From contig OX388341.1 in the NCBI GenBank assembly GCA_947579665.1, positions 1,922,001 to 1,986,000 on the forward strand: a stretch of 64,000 bases of DNA. Direction: 5' to 3'. The notes under the pieces are model-generated. The model searched no databases and had not been told where the DNA came from. It was given only the letters and a program-made list of their open reading frames with translations. Every line of letters begins with the position of its first letter. Positions within the stretch are counted from its first letter, which is position 1. Source of the DNA: Sympetrum striolatum (taxonomy: Eukaryota > Arthropoda > Insecta > Odonata > Libellulidae). The position numbers and the translations under genes are program-made. Positions 26,601 to 39,456 of the stretch are shown in pieces.

Positions 26601-29600
26601 TTTCAGCAATATTTCAATTCTTTTGCTCTTTTTTTCTTTAATTTTTCATATTTTATCGAGATATTATCGAATAAAGTAACAAAAGCAAATAATTTTAGCG
26701 AAATTTCCATTTTTTCCTCTAATTCTTTCTTAATTTTCGTCATTTTATTGAGATATTATCGAAAAAAGCAAAAAAAAAAGATATTTTTAGCGAAATTTCA
26801 ATTATTTTCTTCTTTCATTTCCTTGATTTTCCTCACTTTATAGAGATATGACCGAAAAAAAGCAACAAAAACGAATCATTTTAGCGAAATTTAAATCTTT
26901 TTTCTCTTATTTTTCGTAAATGTTCCTCATTTTATCGAGATATTATCGAAGAAAGCAACAAAAATAAATACTTTTTTCGAAATTTGAATTTTTCCATTTT
27001 TTCCCATTATTTTCCTCATTTCATCGATATATGACCGAAAATACCAACAAAAAAGATAATTTTAGCGAAATTTCAATTTTTTCCCCTATTTATTCCTTAA
27101 TCTTCCTCATTCTATCGAGATATTGTCGAAAAAAGTAACAAAAACAGATAATTTCATTAAAATTGCAATTTTTCCACTTTTTTTTCTTTAATTTTCCTCA
27201 TTCTATCGAGATATTATCGAAAAAAGCAACAAAAACGAATAATTTGAGTGATATTTGTATTTTTTTCCTTAATTTTCTTCGTTTTATTGAGATTTTATCG
27301 AAACAATAAACAAAAACGAAGAATTTTAGCGAAATTTCAACTATTTTCCTATTTTTTCCCTTAATTTTTCTCATTTTATCGAGATATAAAAAAGAACCAA
27401 AACGAACGATTTCAGCGAAATTATAATTTTTTTCCCCTTTTTTTACTTAATTTAATTTTATCGAGATATTATCAAAAAAGCAATAAAAACGAATACTTTT
27501 AGCGAAAATTCATATTTTTTCCTCTTTTTTTTCCTAAATGTTCGTCATTTTATCGGAATATTATCGAAAAAAGTAACAAAAACGAATAATTTTAGCGATA
27601 TTTAAATCTTTTTTTTTCCTTAATTTTCCCCTATTTTATCGAGATATGACAGAAGAAAGCAACAGAAAGGAATTATTTTATCGAAATTTCAATTTTTTCC
27701 CCCTTTTTTCCTTAATATTCGTCATTTTATCGTTATTTTATCGAAAAAAGCAACAAAAACGAATAATTTTAGCGAAATTTCAAATTTTTTCCTTTTTTAT
27801 CCTTAATTTTCGTCATTTTATCGGAATATTATCGAAAAAAAGCAACAAAAACGGATAATTTTAGCGAAATTTACATATTTTCCTCTTTGTTTTCCTATCT
27901 TATCGAGATATAATAAAAAAACATAAAACGAATAATTTTAGCGAAATTTAAATTTTTTTCCTCTTATTTTTCGTAAATTTTCCTCATTTTATTGAGATAT
28001 TATCGAAGTAAGCAAGAAAAACAGATAATTTTAGCTAATTTTCAAATTTTTTCCATTTTTGTTCCAGTATTTCCATCATTTCATCGAGATATTATCAAAA
28101 AAATCAACAAAAATAAATAATTTTTGCGAAATTTCAATTTTTTCCATTTGTTTCCCATTATTTTCCTCATTTCATCGAGATATGACCGAAAACACCAACA
28201 AAAAAAGATAACGTTAGCGAAATTTCAATTTTTTCCCCTATTCTTCCTAAATCTTCCTCATTCTATCGAGTTATTATCGAAAAAAGTAACAAATACAGAT
28301 ACTTTTATCAAAATTTCAATTTTTCCGCTTTTTTTCCGTTAATTTTCCTCATTCTATCGAGATATTATCGAAAAAAGCAACAAAAACGAATTATTTTATC
28401 GAAATTTCCATTTTTTTCCCCTTTTTTCCTTAATATTCGTCATTTTATCGTTATATTATCGAAAAAAGCAACAAAAACGAATAATTTTAGCGAAATTTAA
28501 ATATTTTTCCTATTATTTTTCGTTAATTTTCTTCATTTTATTGAGATATTATCGAAAAAAGCAACAGAAAAAGGTAATTTTAGCGAAATTACAATTTTTT
28601 CCATTTTTGTTCCATTATTTTCCTCATTTCATCGAGATATGATTGAAAAAATCAACAAAAAAAGATATTTTTAGCAAAATTTCAATTATTTTCTTCTTTC
28701 ATTTCCTTGATTTTCCTCACTTTATAGAGATATGACCGAAATAAAGCAACAAAAACGAATCATTTTAGCGAAATTTAAATCTTTTTCATTTTTTTCCTTA
28801 ATTTTCCTATTTTATCGAGATATGACAGAAAAAAGCAACAATAACGAATTATTTTATCGAAATTTCAATTTTTTTCCCCTTTTTTCCTTAATTTTCGTCA
28901 TCTTATCGAGACATTATTGAAAAAGGCAACAAAAACGAATAATTTTAGCGAAATTTAAATATTTTTCCTATTATTTTTCGTAAATGTTCCTCATTTTATC
29001 GAGATATTTTCGAAGAAAGCAACAAAAACATATCATTTTAGCGAATTTTCAATTTTTTCCATTTTTCTTCCATTATTTTCCTCATTTCATCGAGATATTA
29101 TCGAAAAAATCAACAAAAATAAATAATTTTTTCGAAATTTCAATTTTTTCCATTTTTTCCCATTATTTTCCTCATTTCAACGATATATGACCGAAAAACC
29201 AACAAAAAAGATAATTTTAGCCAAATTTCAATTTTTTCCCCTATTTATTCCTTAATCTTCCTCATTCTATCGAGATATTATCGAAAAAAGTAACAAAAAC
29301 AGATAATTTCATTAAAATTAAAATTTTTTCCACTTTTTTTTCTTTAATTTTCCTCATTCTATCGAGATATTATCGAAAAAAGAAACAAAAACGAATAATT
29401 AGAGCGATATTTGTATTTTTTTCCTTAATTTAATTCATTTTATCGAGATATTATCGAAAAAAGCAATAAAAACGAATAATTTTAGCGAAAATTCATATTT
29501 TTTCCTCTTTTTTTTCCTAAATTTTCGTCATTTTATCGGAATATAATCGAAAAAAGCAACAAAAAAGAATAATTTTAGCGAAATTTAAATCTTTTTTTTT

Positions 29601-32600
29601 TCCTTAATTTTCCCCTTTTTTATCGAGATATGACAGAAAAAAGCAACAAAAACGAATTATTTTATCGGAATTTCCATTTTTTTCCCCTTTTTTCCTTAAT
29701 ATTCGTCATTTTATCGTTATATTATCGAAAAAAGCAACAAAAACAAATAATTTTAGCGAAATTTCAACTTTTTTCCATTTTTTAATTTTTTTTTAATTTT
29801 CCTCATTTCATCGAGATACGATATTATCGAAAAAAGGAACAAAAACGAATAATTTTAGCGAAATTTCAATATATTTCTCTTCTAATTACTCAATATTCCT
29901 CATTCTATCGAGATATTATCGAAAAAGTAACAAAAACAAATATTCTTTGCGAAATTTCAATCTTTTTCCTCTCTTTTTTCCTCAATTTTCCTCATTCTAT
30001 CGACATATTTTCGAAAAAAGATATAATAAAACAATTAATTTTAGCGAAATTTCAATTTTTTTCCTCTTTTTTTCCTTAATTTTCGTCATTTTATCGAGAT
30101 ATTATCGAAAAAAACAAATAAAAAAGAATAATTTTGGAGAAAACTATATTTTTTTCCATTTCTTTCCTTAATTTACTATTTTAACGAGATATGACAGAAA
30201 AAAGCAACAAAAACCAATTATTTTATCGAAATTTTAATTTTTTTTCCCCTTTTACCTTAATTTTCGTCATTTTATCGAGATATAATCGAAAAAAGGAACA
30301 AAAACGAATAATTTTAGCGAAATTTCAACATAATTCTCTTTTTATTACTCAATATTCCTCATTCTATCGAGATATTATCGAAAAAATTTTTAGAAAAACT
30401 AAGAATTTTAGCGAAATTTCAATTTTTTTCTTCTTTTCTTCCTTAATTTTCCTAATTTTATCGAGATATTATTGAGAAAATCAACTAAAATGAATATTTT
30501 TTGCGAAATTTCAATTTTTTCCTCTTTTTTTCCTTTATTTTCCTCATTTTATCGAGATATTATAGAAAAAAGAATCAAAAAAGAATAATTTCAGCAATAT
30601 TTCAATTCTTTTGCTCTTTTTTTCTTTAATTTTTCATATTTTATCGAGATATTATCGAATAAAGTAACAAAAACAAATAATTTTAGCGAAATTTCCATTT
30701 TTTCCTCTAATTCTTTCTTAATTTTCGTCATTTTATTGAGATATTATCGAAAAAAGCAACAAAAACAGATAATTTTAGCGAAATTACATTTTTTTTCCAT
30801 TTTTGTTCCATTATTTTCCTCATTTCATCGAGATATGATCGAAAAAAGCAACAAAAAAAGATATTTTTAGCGAAATTTCAATTATTTTCTTCTTTCATTT
30901 CCTTGATTTTCCTCACTTTATAGAGATATGACCGAAAAAAAGCAACAAAAACGAATCATTTTAGCGAAATTTAAATCTTTTTTCTCTTATTTTTCGTAAA
31001 TGTTCCTCATTTTATCGAGATATTATCGAAGAAAGCAACAAAAATAAATACTTTTTTCGAAATTTGAATTTTGTCCATTTTATCCCATTATTTTCCTCAT
31101 TTCATCGATATATGACCGAAAATACCAACAAAAAAGATAATTTTAGCGAAATTTCAATTTTTTCCCCTATTTATTCCTTAATCTTCCTCATTCTATCGAG
31201 ATATTGTCGAAAAAAGTAACAAAAACAGATAATTTCATTAAAATTGCAATTTTTCCACTTTTTTTCTTTAATTTTCCTCATTCTATCGAGATATTATCGA
31301 AAAAAGCAACAAAAACGAATAATTAGAGTGATATTTGTATTTTTTTCCTTAATTTTCTTCGTTTTATTGAGATTTTATCGAAACAATGAACAAAAACGAA
31401 AAATTTTAGCGAAATTTCAACTTTTTTCCTATTTTTTCCCTTAATTTTTCTCATTTTATCGAGATATAAAAAAGAACCAAAACGAACGATTTCAGCGAAA
31501 TTATAATTTTTTTCCCCTTTTTTTACTTAATTTAATTTTATCGAGATATTATCAAAAAAGCAATAAAAACGAATACTTTTAGCGAAAATTCATATTTTTT
31601 CCTCTTTTTTTTCCTAAATGTTCGTCATTTTATCGGAATATTATCGAAAAAAGTAACAAAAACGAATAATTTTAGCGATATTTAAATCTTTTTTTTCCTT
31701 AATTTTCCCCTTTTTTATCGAGATATGACAGAAGAAAGCAACAGAAAGGAATTATTTTATCGAAATTTCAATTTTTTCCCCCTTTTTTCCTTAATATTCG
31801 TCATTTTATCGTTATTTTATCGAAAAAAGCAACAAAAACGAATAATTTTAGCGAAATTTCAAATTTTTTCCTTTTTTATCCTTAATTTTCGTCATTTTAT
31901 CGGAATATTATCGAAAAAAGCAACAAAAACGAATAATTTTAGCGAAATTTAAATCTTTTTATTTTCCTTAATTTTCCCCTTTTTTATCGAGATATGACAG
32001 AAAAAAAGCAACAAAAACGAATTATTTTATCGAAATTTCCATTTTTTTCCCCTTTTTTCCTTAATATTCGTCATTTTATCGTTATATTATCGAAAAAAGC
32101 AACAAAAACGAATAATTTTAGCGAAATTTAAATATTTTTCCTATTATTTTTCGTTAATTTTCTTCATTTTATTGAGATATTATCGAAAAAAGCAACAAAA
32201 AAAGGTAATTTTAGCGAAATTACAATTTTTTCCATTTTTGTTCCATTATTTTCCTCATTTCATCGAGATATGATTGAAAAAATCAACAAAAAAAGATATT
32301 TTTAGCGAAATTTCAATTATTTTCTTCTTTCATTTCCTTGATTTTCCTCACTTTATAGAGATATGACCGAAATAAAGCAACAAAAACGAATCATTTTAGC
32401 GAAATTTAAATCTTTTTCATTTTTTTCCTTAATTTTCCTATTTTATCGAGATATGACAGAAAAAAGCAACAATAACGAATTATTTTATCGAAATTTCAAT
32501 TTTTTTCCCCTTTTTTCCTTAATTTTCGTCATCTTATCGAGACATTATTGAAAAAGGCAACAAAAACGAATAATTTTAGCGAAATTTAAATATTTTTCCT

Positions 32601-35429
32601 ATTATTTTTCGTAAATGTTCCTCATTTTATCGAGATATTTTCGAAGAAAGCAACAAAAACATATCATTTTAGCGAATTTTCAATTTTTTCCATTTTTCTT
32701 CCATTATTTTCCTCATTTCATCGAGATATTATCGAAAAAATCAACAAAAATAAATAATTTTTTCGAAATTTCAATTTTTTCCATTTTTTCCCATTATTTT
32801 CCTCATTTCATCGATATATGACCGAAAAACCAACAAAAAAGATAATTTTAGCCAAATTTCAATTTTTTCCCCTATTTATTCCTTAATCTTCCTCATTCTA
32901 TCGAGATATTATCGAAAAAAGTAACAAAAACAGATAATTTCATTAAAATTAAAATTTTTTCCACTTTTTTTTCTTTAATTTTCCTCATTCTATCGAGATA
33001 TTATCGAAAAAAGAAACAAAAACGAATAATTAGAGCGATATTTGTATTTTTTTCCTTAATTTTCTTCGTTTTATTGAGATTTTATCGAAACAATCAACAA
33101 AAACGAATAATTTTAGCGAAATTTCAACTTTTTTCCTTATTTTTTCCCTTAAATTTTCTCATTTTATCGAGATATAAAAATAGAACAAAAAAGATCGATT
33201 TCAGCGAAATTATAATTTTTTTCCCCTTTTTTTACTTAATTTAATTCATTTTATCGAGATATTATCGAAAAAAGCAATAAAAACGAATAATTTTAGCGAA
33301 AATTCATATTTTTTCCTCTTTTTTTTCCTAAATTTACGTCATTTTATCGGAATATAATCGAAAAAAGAAACAAAAACGAATAATTTTAGCGAAATTTAAA
33401 TCTTTTTTTTTCCTTAATTTTCCCCTTTTTTATCGAGATATGACAGAAAAAAGTAACAAAAACGAATTATTTTATCGAAATTTCCATTTTTTTCCCCTTT
33501 TTTCCTTAATATTCGTCATTTTATCGTTATATTATCGAAAAAAGCAACAAAAACAAATAATTTTAGCGAAATTTCAACTTTTTTCCATTTTTTCAATTTT
33601 TTTTTAATTTTCCTCATTTCATCGAGATACGATATTATCGAAAAAAGGAACAAAAACGAATAATTTTAGCGAAATTTCAATATATTTCTCTTCTAATTAC
33701 TCAATATTCCTCATTCTATCGAGATATTATCGAAAAAGTAACAAAAACAAATATTCTTTGCGAAATTTCAATCTTTTTCCTCTCTTTTTTCCTCAATTTT
33801 CCTCATTCTATCGACATATTTTCGAAAAAAGATATAATAAAACAATTAATTTTAGCGAAATTTCAATTTTTTTCCTCTTTTTTTCCTTAATTTTCGTCAT
33901 TTTATCGAGATATTATCGAAAAAAACAAATAAAAAAGAATAATTTTGGAGAAAACTATATTTTTTTCCATTTCTTTCCTTAATTTACTATTTTAACGAGA
34001 TATGACAGAAAAAAGCAACAAAAACCAATTATTTTATCGAAATTTTAATTTTTTTTCCCCTTTTTTCCTTAATTTTCGTCATTTTATCGAGATATAATCG
34101 AAAAAAGGAACAAAAACGAATAATTTTAGCAAAATTTAACATAATTCTCTTTTTATTACTCAATATTCCTCATTCCATCGAGATATTATCGAAAAAATTT
34201 AGAAAAACTAATAATTTTAGCGAAATTTCAATTTTTTTCCTCTCTTTTTTCCTAAATTTTCTCATTTGTTCGAGATATTATCGAAAAAATAAAACAAATA
34301 AATCAATCGAAATTTCAATATTTTTCCTCTTTTTTCCGTAATTTTCCTCATTTTTTCGAGAAATTATCAAAATAGCATCAAAAACGAATAATTTAATTGA
34401 ATTTTCAATATTCTTCCTCTTTTTTCCATTAATTTTCGTCATTTTATCGAGATATTATCGAAAAAAGCAACAAAAACGAATAATATTATCGAAATTTCCA
34501 TTTTTTTCCCCTTTTTTCCTTAATATTCGTCATTTTATCGTTATATTATCGAAAAAAACAACAAAAACGAATAATTTTAGCGAAATTTAAATATTTTTCC
34601 TATTATTTTTCGTTAATTTTCTTCATTTTATTGAGATATTATCGAAAAAAGCAACAAAAAAAGGTAATTTTAGCGAAATTACAATTTTTTCCATTTTTGT
34701 TCCATTATTTTCCTCATTTCATCGAGATATGATTGAAAAAATCAACAAAAAAAGATATTTTTAGCGAAATTTCAATTATTTTCTTCTTTCATTTCCTTGA
34801 TTTTCCTCACTTTATAGAGATATGACCGAAATAAAGCAACAAAAACGAATCATTTTAGCGAAATTTAAATCTTTTTCATTTTTTTCCTTAATTTTCCTAT
34901 TTTATCGAGATATGACAGAAAAAAGCAACAATAACGAATTATTTTATCGAAATTTCAATTTTTTTCCCCTTTTTTCCTTAATTTTCGTCATCTTATCGAG
35001 ACATTATTGAAAAAGGCAACAAAAACGAGTAATTTTAGCGAAATTTAAATATTTTTCCTATTATTTTTCGTAAATGTTCCTCATTTTATCGAGATATTTT
35101 CGAAGAAAGCAACAAAAACATATCATTTTAGCGAATTTTCAACTTTTTCCATTTTTCTTCCATTATTTTCCTCATTTCATCGAGATATTATCGAAAAAAT
35201 CAACAAAAATAAATAATTTTTTCGAAATTTCAATTTTTTCCATTTTTTCCCATTATTTTCCTCATTTCATCGATATATGACCGAAAAACCAACAAAAAAG
35301 ATAATTTTAGCCAAATTTCAATTTTTTCCCCTATTTATTCCTTAATCTTCCTCATTCTATCGAGATATTATCGAAAAAAGTAACTAAAACAGATAATTTC
35401 ATTAAAATTAAAATTTTTTCCACTTTTTT
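17656..35429. repeat. 91-bp satellite array, forward block 2
   Basis: The forward orientation continues with the same monomer period as block 1. Variant monomers with GAGATATGACCGAAAAAAGC in place of GAGATATTATCG, and with GATAATTTTAGCGAAATT, are much commoner here than in block 1, so the two blocks have partly separate histories. No gene is present in this 17.8 kb. Confidence 0.95.
25583..35410. repeat. Higher-order repeat of about 3.8-4.0 kb, three partial copies
   Basis: A private landmark, TCGAGATACGATATTATCG, occurs at 25,823, 29,811 and 33,622, giving offsets of 3,988 and 3,811 bp. Surrounding monomers share variants between the copies, for example the TTTCTCTTCTAATTACTCAA monomer just after each landmark. 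A block at about 28,390-29,460 recurs at about 32,021-33,090 (offset 3,631) and again at about 34,480-35,400 (offset 2,459). Copy lengths therefore differ by deletion of whole monomers. Confidence 0.8.
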
Positions 35430-35558
35430 ACTTTCTCCATATACGAAGTATAGAGAAAGTATTGTTTTCATGAAAAAATTCGACTTCGAGATTTCAACGG
35501 AAATACATGTTTTGGGGTCCCTAGAACACGTTTTGACCATTTTCGGAAAGATGTCTGT

Positions 35559-35596
<38 letters not shown>

Positions 35597-36451
35597 CATT
35601 GGGCGCTCTAACGTGAAAACTATAAGTCGTATCAATACCAAAATTCATATTTAGTACTGTAGTTTGTGCTGTCAGAGTTGATTAGTTTTTCAAGTAAATC
35701 GGTAAACCGGAAATCGAGCTTCATTCATCAAAGCTCATTTCCGGTTTTCAAAATATCTCCATAAATATGATATATAGGTATATTGTGTACCAAATAAAAG
35801 TTTTAGATAATGTGTTTTACTATAACTTTTGTATTTAACATATTTTTGTATCACCGGTTGATTAGGAGTTATTCGTGAAATACTGATCAAACGGAAGTAG
35901 CTGATTATGTACTTTGTGGGCGCTCTAACATAAAAAGTGTTTGTCGAATCAACACCAAATCTCATGTATAATATTTTGGTTTGTGTCTTTAGAGTTGATT
36001 AGATTTTGGAGAAAATCGGTGAACCGGAAGTCGAGCTTCATTCTTCAAAGCTCATTTCCGGTTTTCAAAATATCTCCATAAATATGATATTTAGGTATAT
36101 ACAATTATTTATAAAAGTTTTAGAAAATATAATTTACTATAACTTTTGTAAAAACATATTTTTGCATCACTGATTGTATAGGAGTTATTTGTGAAATACT
36201 GATAAAACGGAAGTTGCTGATTATGTACGTTGTGGGCGCTCTGGGCGCTGGGGCGAAAGGCCAATTTCATCATTTTTCATCGAACATGTCCCGAAAAACA
36301 TTATTTATAATGTTTGTGACGTCAAAGATAATAATATCTTAATTAATCACTCATCTTCCAGGTTTAGATGGAATATAGAGTTCGAAATTACTGTCGCAGA
36401 TAAATATTTACATCTAAAATATGGAGAAAGTCATGTGCTGGCCACATCAGA
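35430..36451 (+). mobile_element. TG-tract noncoding element, copy 2
   Basis: This is a complete copy. It starts ACTTTCTCCATATACGAAGT and ends with ATGGAGAAAGTCATGTGCTG and GCCACATCAGA. The ends ACTTTCTCCATAT and ATATGGAGAAAGT are an inverted repeat of about 13 bp, although the right arm lies about 20 bp inside the end. It interrupts a satellite T-run (CCACTTTTTT before, TTTTTTTCTTTAA after), so any target duplication is a T-run of up to 6 bases whose length cannot be fixed. Inside are a (TG)n tract near 35,553-35,594 and about 315-bp tandem units beginning near GGGCGCTCTAAC. Confidence 0.85.
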
Positions 36452-37263
36452 TTTTTTTCTTTAAATTTCCTCATTCTATCGAGATATTATCGAAAAAAGA
36501 AACAAAAACGAATAATTAGAGCGATATTTGTATTTTTTTCCTTAATTTTCTTCGTTTTATTGAGATTTTATCGAAACAATCAACAAAAACGAATAATTTT
36601 AGCGAAATTTCAACTTTTTTCCTTATTTTTTCCCTTAAATTTTCTCATTTTATCGAGATATAAAAATAGAACAAAAAAGATCGATTTCAGCGAAATTATA
36701 ATTTTTTTCCCCTTTTTTACTTAATTTAATTCATTTTATCGAGATATTATCGAAAAAAGCAATAAAAACGAATAATTTTAGCGAAAATTCATATTTTTTC
36801 CTCTTTTTTTTCCTAAATTTTCGTCATTTTATCGGAATATAATCGAAAAAAGGAACAAAAACGAATAATTTTAGCAAAATTTCAACATAATTCTCTTTTT
36901 ATTACTCAATATTCCTCATTCCATCGAGATATTATCGAAAAAATTTAGAAAAACTAATAATTTTAGCGAAATTTCAATTTTTTTCCTCTCTTTTTTCCTA
37001 AATTTTCCTCATTTGTTCGAGATATTATCGAAAAAATAAAACAAATAAATCAATCGAAATTTCAATATTTTTCCTCTTTTTTCCGTAATTTTCCTCATTT
37101 TTTCGAGAAATTATCAAAATAGCATCAAAAACGAATAATTTAATTGAATTTTCAATATTCTTCCTCTTTTTTCCATTAATTTTCGTCATTTTATCGAGAT
37201 ATTATCGAAAAAAGCAACAAAAACGAATAATATTATCGAAATTTATATTTTTTCCTCTTTTTT
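36452..37263. repeat. 91-bp satellite between element copies 2 and 3
   Basis: About nine forward-orientation monomers lie between the two element insertions. The left edge continues the monomer broken by copy 2. The block around 36,480-36,700 repeats variants seen near 33,000-33,200, such as AGATCGATTTCAGCGAAATT. Confidence 0.9.
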
Positions 37264-37392
37264 ACTTTCTCCATATACGAAGTATAGAGAAAGTATTGTT
37301 TTCATGAAAAAATTCGACTTCGAGATTTCAATGGAAATACATGTTTTGGGGTCCCTAGGACACGTTTTGACCATTTTCGGAATGATGTCTGT

Positions 37393-37451
<59 letters not shown>

Positions 37452-38314
37452 TGTGTGACAGTGGGCGCTCTAACGTAAAAACTATTAGTCGTATCAATAC
37501 CAAAATTCATATATAGTACTATGGTGTGTGCTGTCAGAGTTGATTAGTTTTTCAAGTAAATCGGTAAACCGGAAGTCGAGCTTCATTCATCAAAGCTCAT
37601 TTCCGGTTTTCAAACTATCTCCATAAATATGATATATAGGTATATATTATACCTTATAAAAGTTTTAGATAATGTATTTTACTATAACTTTTGTATTTAA
37701 TATATTTTTGTATCACCGGTTGATTAGGAGTTATTCGTGAAATACTGATAAACCGGAAGTAGCTGATTATGTACTTTGTGGGCGCTCTAACATGAAAACT
37801 TTTAGTCGGATCGACACCAAATTCTATATATAGTATTATGGTTGGTGTCGTTAGAGTTGATTAGTTTTTGGATTAAATCGCTACACCGGAAGTCGAGCTT
37901 CAGTCTTCAAAGCTCATTTCCGGTTTTCAAAATATCTCCATTAATATTTAAAATAGGTATAATCTATTTCTCATAAAAGTTTTAGAAAAAAAAATTTACT
38001 ATAACTTTTGTATGAAAGATATTTTTTTATCCCTGATTGAGTAGGAGTTATTTGTGAAATACTGATAAACCGGAAGTTGCTGATTATATACGTTGAGAGC
38101 GCTCTGGGCGATGGGGCAAAAGGCCATTTCATCGTTTTTCATCGAACATGTCCCGAAAACATTATTTATAATGTTTTTGACGTAAAAGATAATATGATAT
38201 AAATTAATCTCTTATCTTCCATGTTTAGATGGAATATAGAGTTCGAAAATACTGCCGTGGATAAATATTTACATCTTATATAAATGGAGAAAGTCATGTG
38301 CTGGCCACATCAGA
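37264..38314 (+). mobile_element. TG-tract noncoding element, copy 3
   Basis: This is a complete copy with the same ends as copy 2 (ACTTTCTCCATATACGAAGT to CCACATCAGA), and it again sits inside a satellite T-run (CCTCTTTTTT before, TTTTTTCCTTAAT after). The (TG)n tract spans about 37,387-37,457. Internal units begin near 37,463 and 37,778, with a shortened third start near 38,090 (GCGCTCTGGGCG). Open frames through the TG tract read TH or CV repeats and are not genes. Confidence 0.85.
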
Positions 38315-38575
38315 TTTTTTCCTTAATATTCCTAATTTTTGAGATATTATCGAAAAAGCAACAAAAACGAATAATTTTTGCGAAATTTCAATTTTTCCTT
38401 AATATTCCTCATTTTTTTCGAGATATTATCGATAAAAGCAACAAAAACGAATAATTTTATCGAAATTTCAATTTTTTCTTCTTTTTTTCCCTTAATATTC
38501 CTCATTTTTTCGAGATATTATCGAAAGAAACAACAAAAACGAATAATTTTAATGAAATTTCAAAAGAAAATTCCG
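38315..38575. repeat. Terminal monomers of the 91-bp satellite
   Basis: The last recognisable forward monomers (ATATTATCGAAAAAGCAACA, CGAATAATTTTTGCGAAATT) have shortened spacers. The array then passes directly into the second satellite family near 38,576. Confidence 0.85.
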
Positions 38576-39456
38576 GAAAAATTACTTATCGCAACGAAAT
38601 TATTTTAAAAAAACAGTAAATTTCACTGAAATTCTCTTCTCTCGTCGCTTTTTTCAATCATTTCCGGAAAAAAATGACGAATCGCTAGGAAATAAGAACA
38701 AAAAAACAGTAAATTTCACGGAAATTCTCACATTTCGTAACTTTTTTATGATCGTTTCAGGAAAAAATGACAAATCACAAGCAATATAGAGCAAAAAAAT
38801 TGTAAATATTGCTAAAATTCTCTGTTTTCGTTGGTTTTTTCGATCATTTCTCTTAAAAATGACGAATCACAAGCAATATAGAGCGCAAAAACAGCAAATT
38901 TTGCTAAAATTCTCACTTTTCGATCCTTTTTTCGATTATTTCTGGAAAAATGACGAATCACAAGCACAATAGAGCAAAAAAAACAGTAAATTTTGCTAAA
39001 ATTGTCAGATTTCGTTGCCTTTTTCGATCATTTCTGGAAAAAATGACGACTAAAAGTAAAGATGAGCGAATAAACTTTAAATTTTGCTAAAATTCTTAGA
39101 TTTTGCTACCTTTTACAATCATTTCTGGAAAAAATGTCTAATCGCAGAACAAGCAAAAATTGTAAATTTCGCTAAAATTCTCTGTTTTCGTTGCTTTTTT
39201 CGATCATTTCTCTTAAAAATGACGAATCACAAGCAATATAGAGCGCAAAAACAGCAAATTTTGCTAAAATTCTCAGATTTCGTTTCCTTTTTCGATCATT
39301 TCTGGAAAAAATGACGAATAAAAATAAAGGAGAGCGAATAAACTGTAAATTTTGCTAAAATTCTTAGATTTCGCTACCTTTTACAATCATTTCTGGAAAA
39401 AATATCTAATCATAAAACAAGCAAAAAAATTGTACATTTCGCTAAAATTCTCAGTT
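38576..39456. repeat. Second satellite family, about 92 bp, about nine monomers
   Basis: The monomers have the shape AAATTTTGCTAAAATTCTCA, then GATTTCGTTGCCTTTTTCGA, then TCATTTCTGGAAAAAATGAC and GAATCACAAGCAATATAGAG. They are more divergent from each other than the main array monomers. The first half matches the reverse complement of the main satellite (TTTCGCTAAAATT, CGTT..TTGCTTTTTTCGAT), so this is a diverged relative in the opposite orientation. Open frames here are satellite translations. Confidence 0.85.

Noticed and set aside
963..35280. Dozens of short open frames rich in F, I, L, S and K in the satellite
   Set aside because: They translate the 91-bp monomer in shifting frames, repeat with the array and show no start context or domain.
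35352..37516. Frames with THTHTH or CVCVCV runs
   Set aside because: They read through the (TG)n tract of the repeated element on either strand and are not conserved as proteins.
35430..38314. Helitron assignment for the TG-tract element
   Set aside because: Ends do not begin TC or end CTRR with a 3' hairpin, and the insertion is between T-runs rather than at AT.
993..38575. CRISPR-like or bacterial repeat array
   Set aside because: The repeats are contiguous satellite monomers without unique spacers, in a eukaryotic context.
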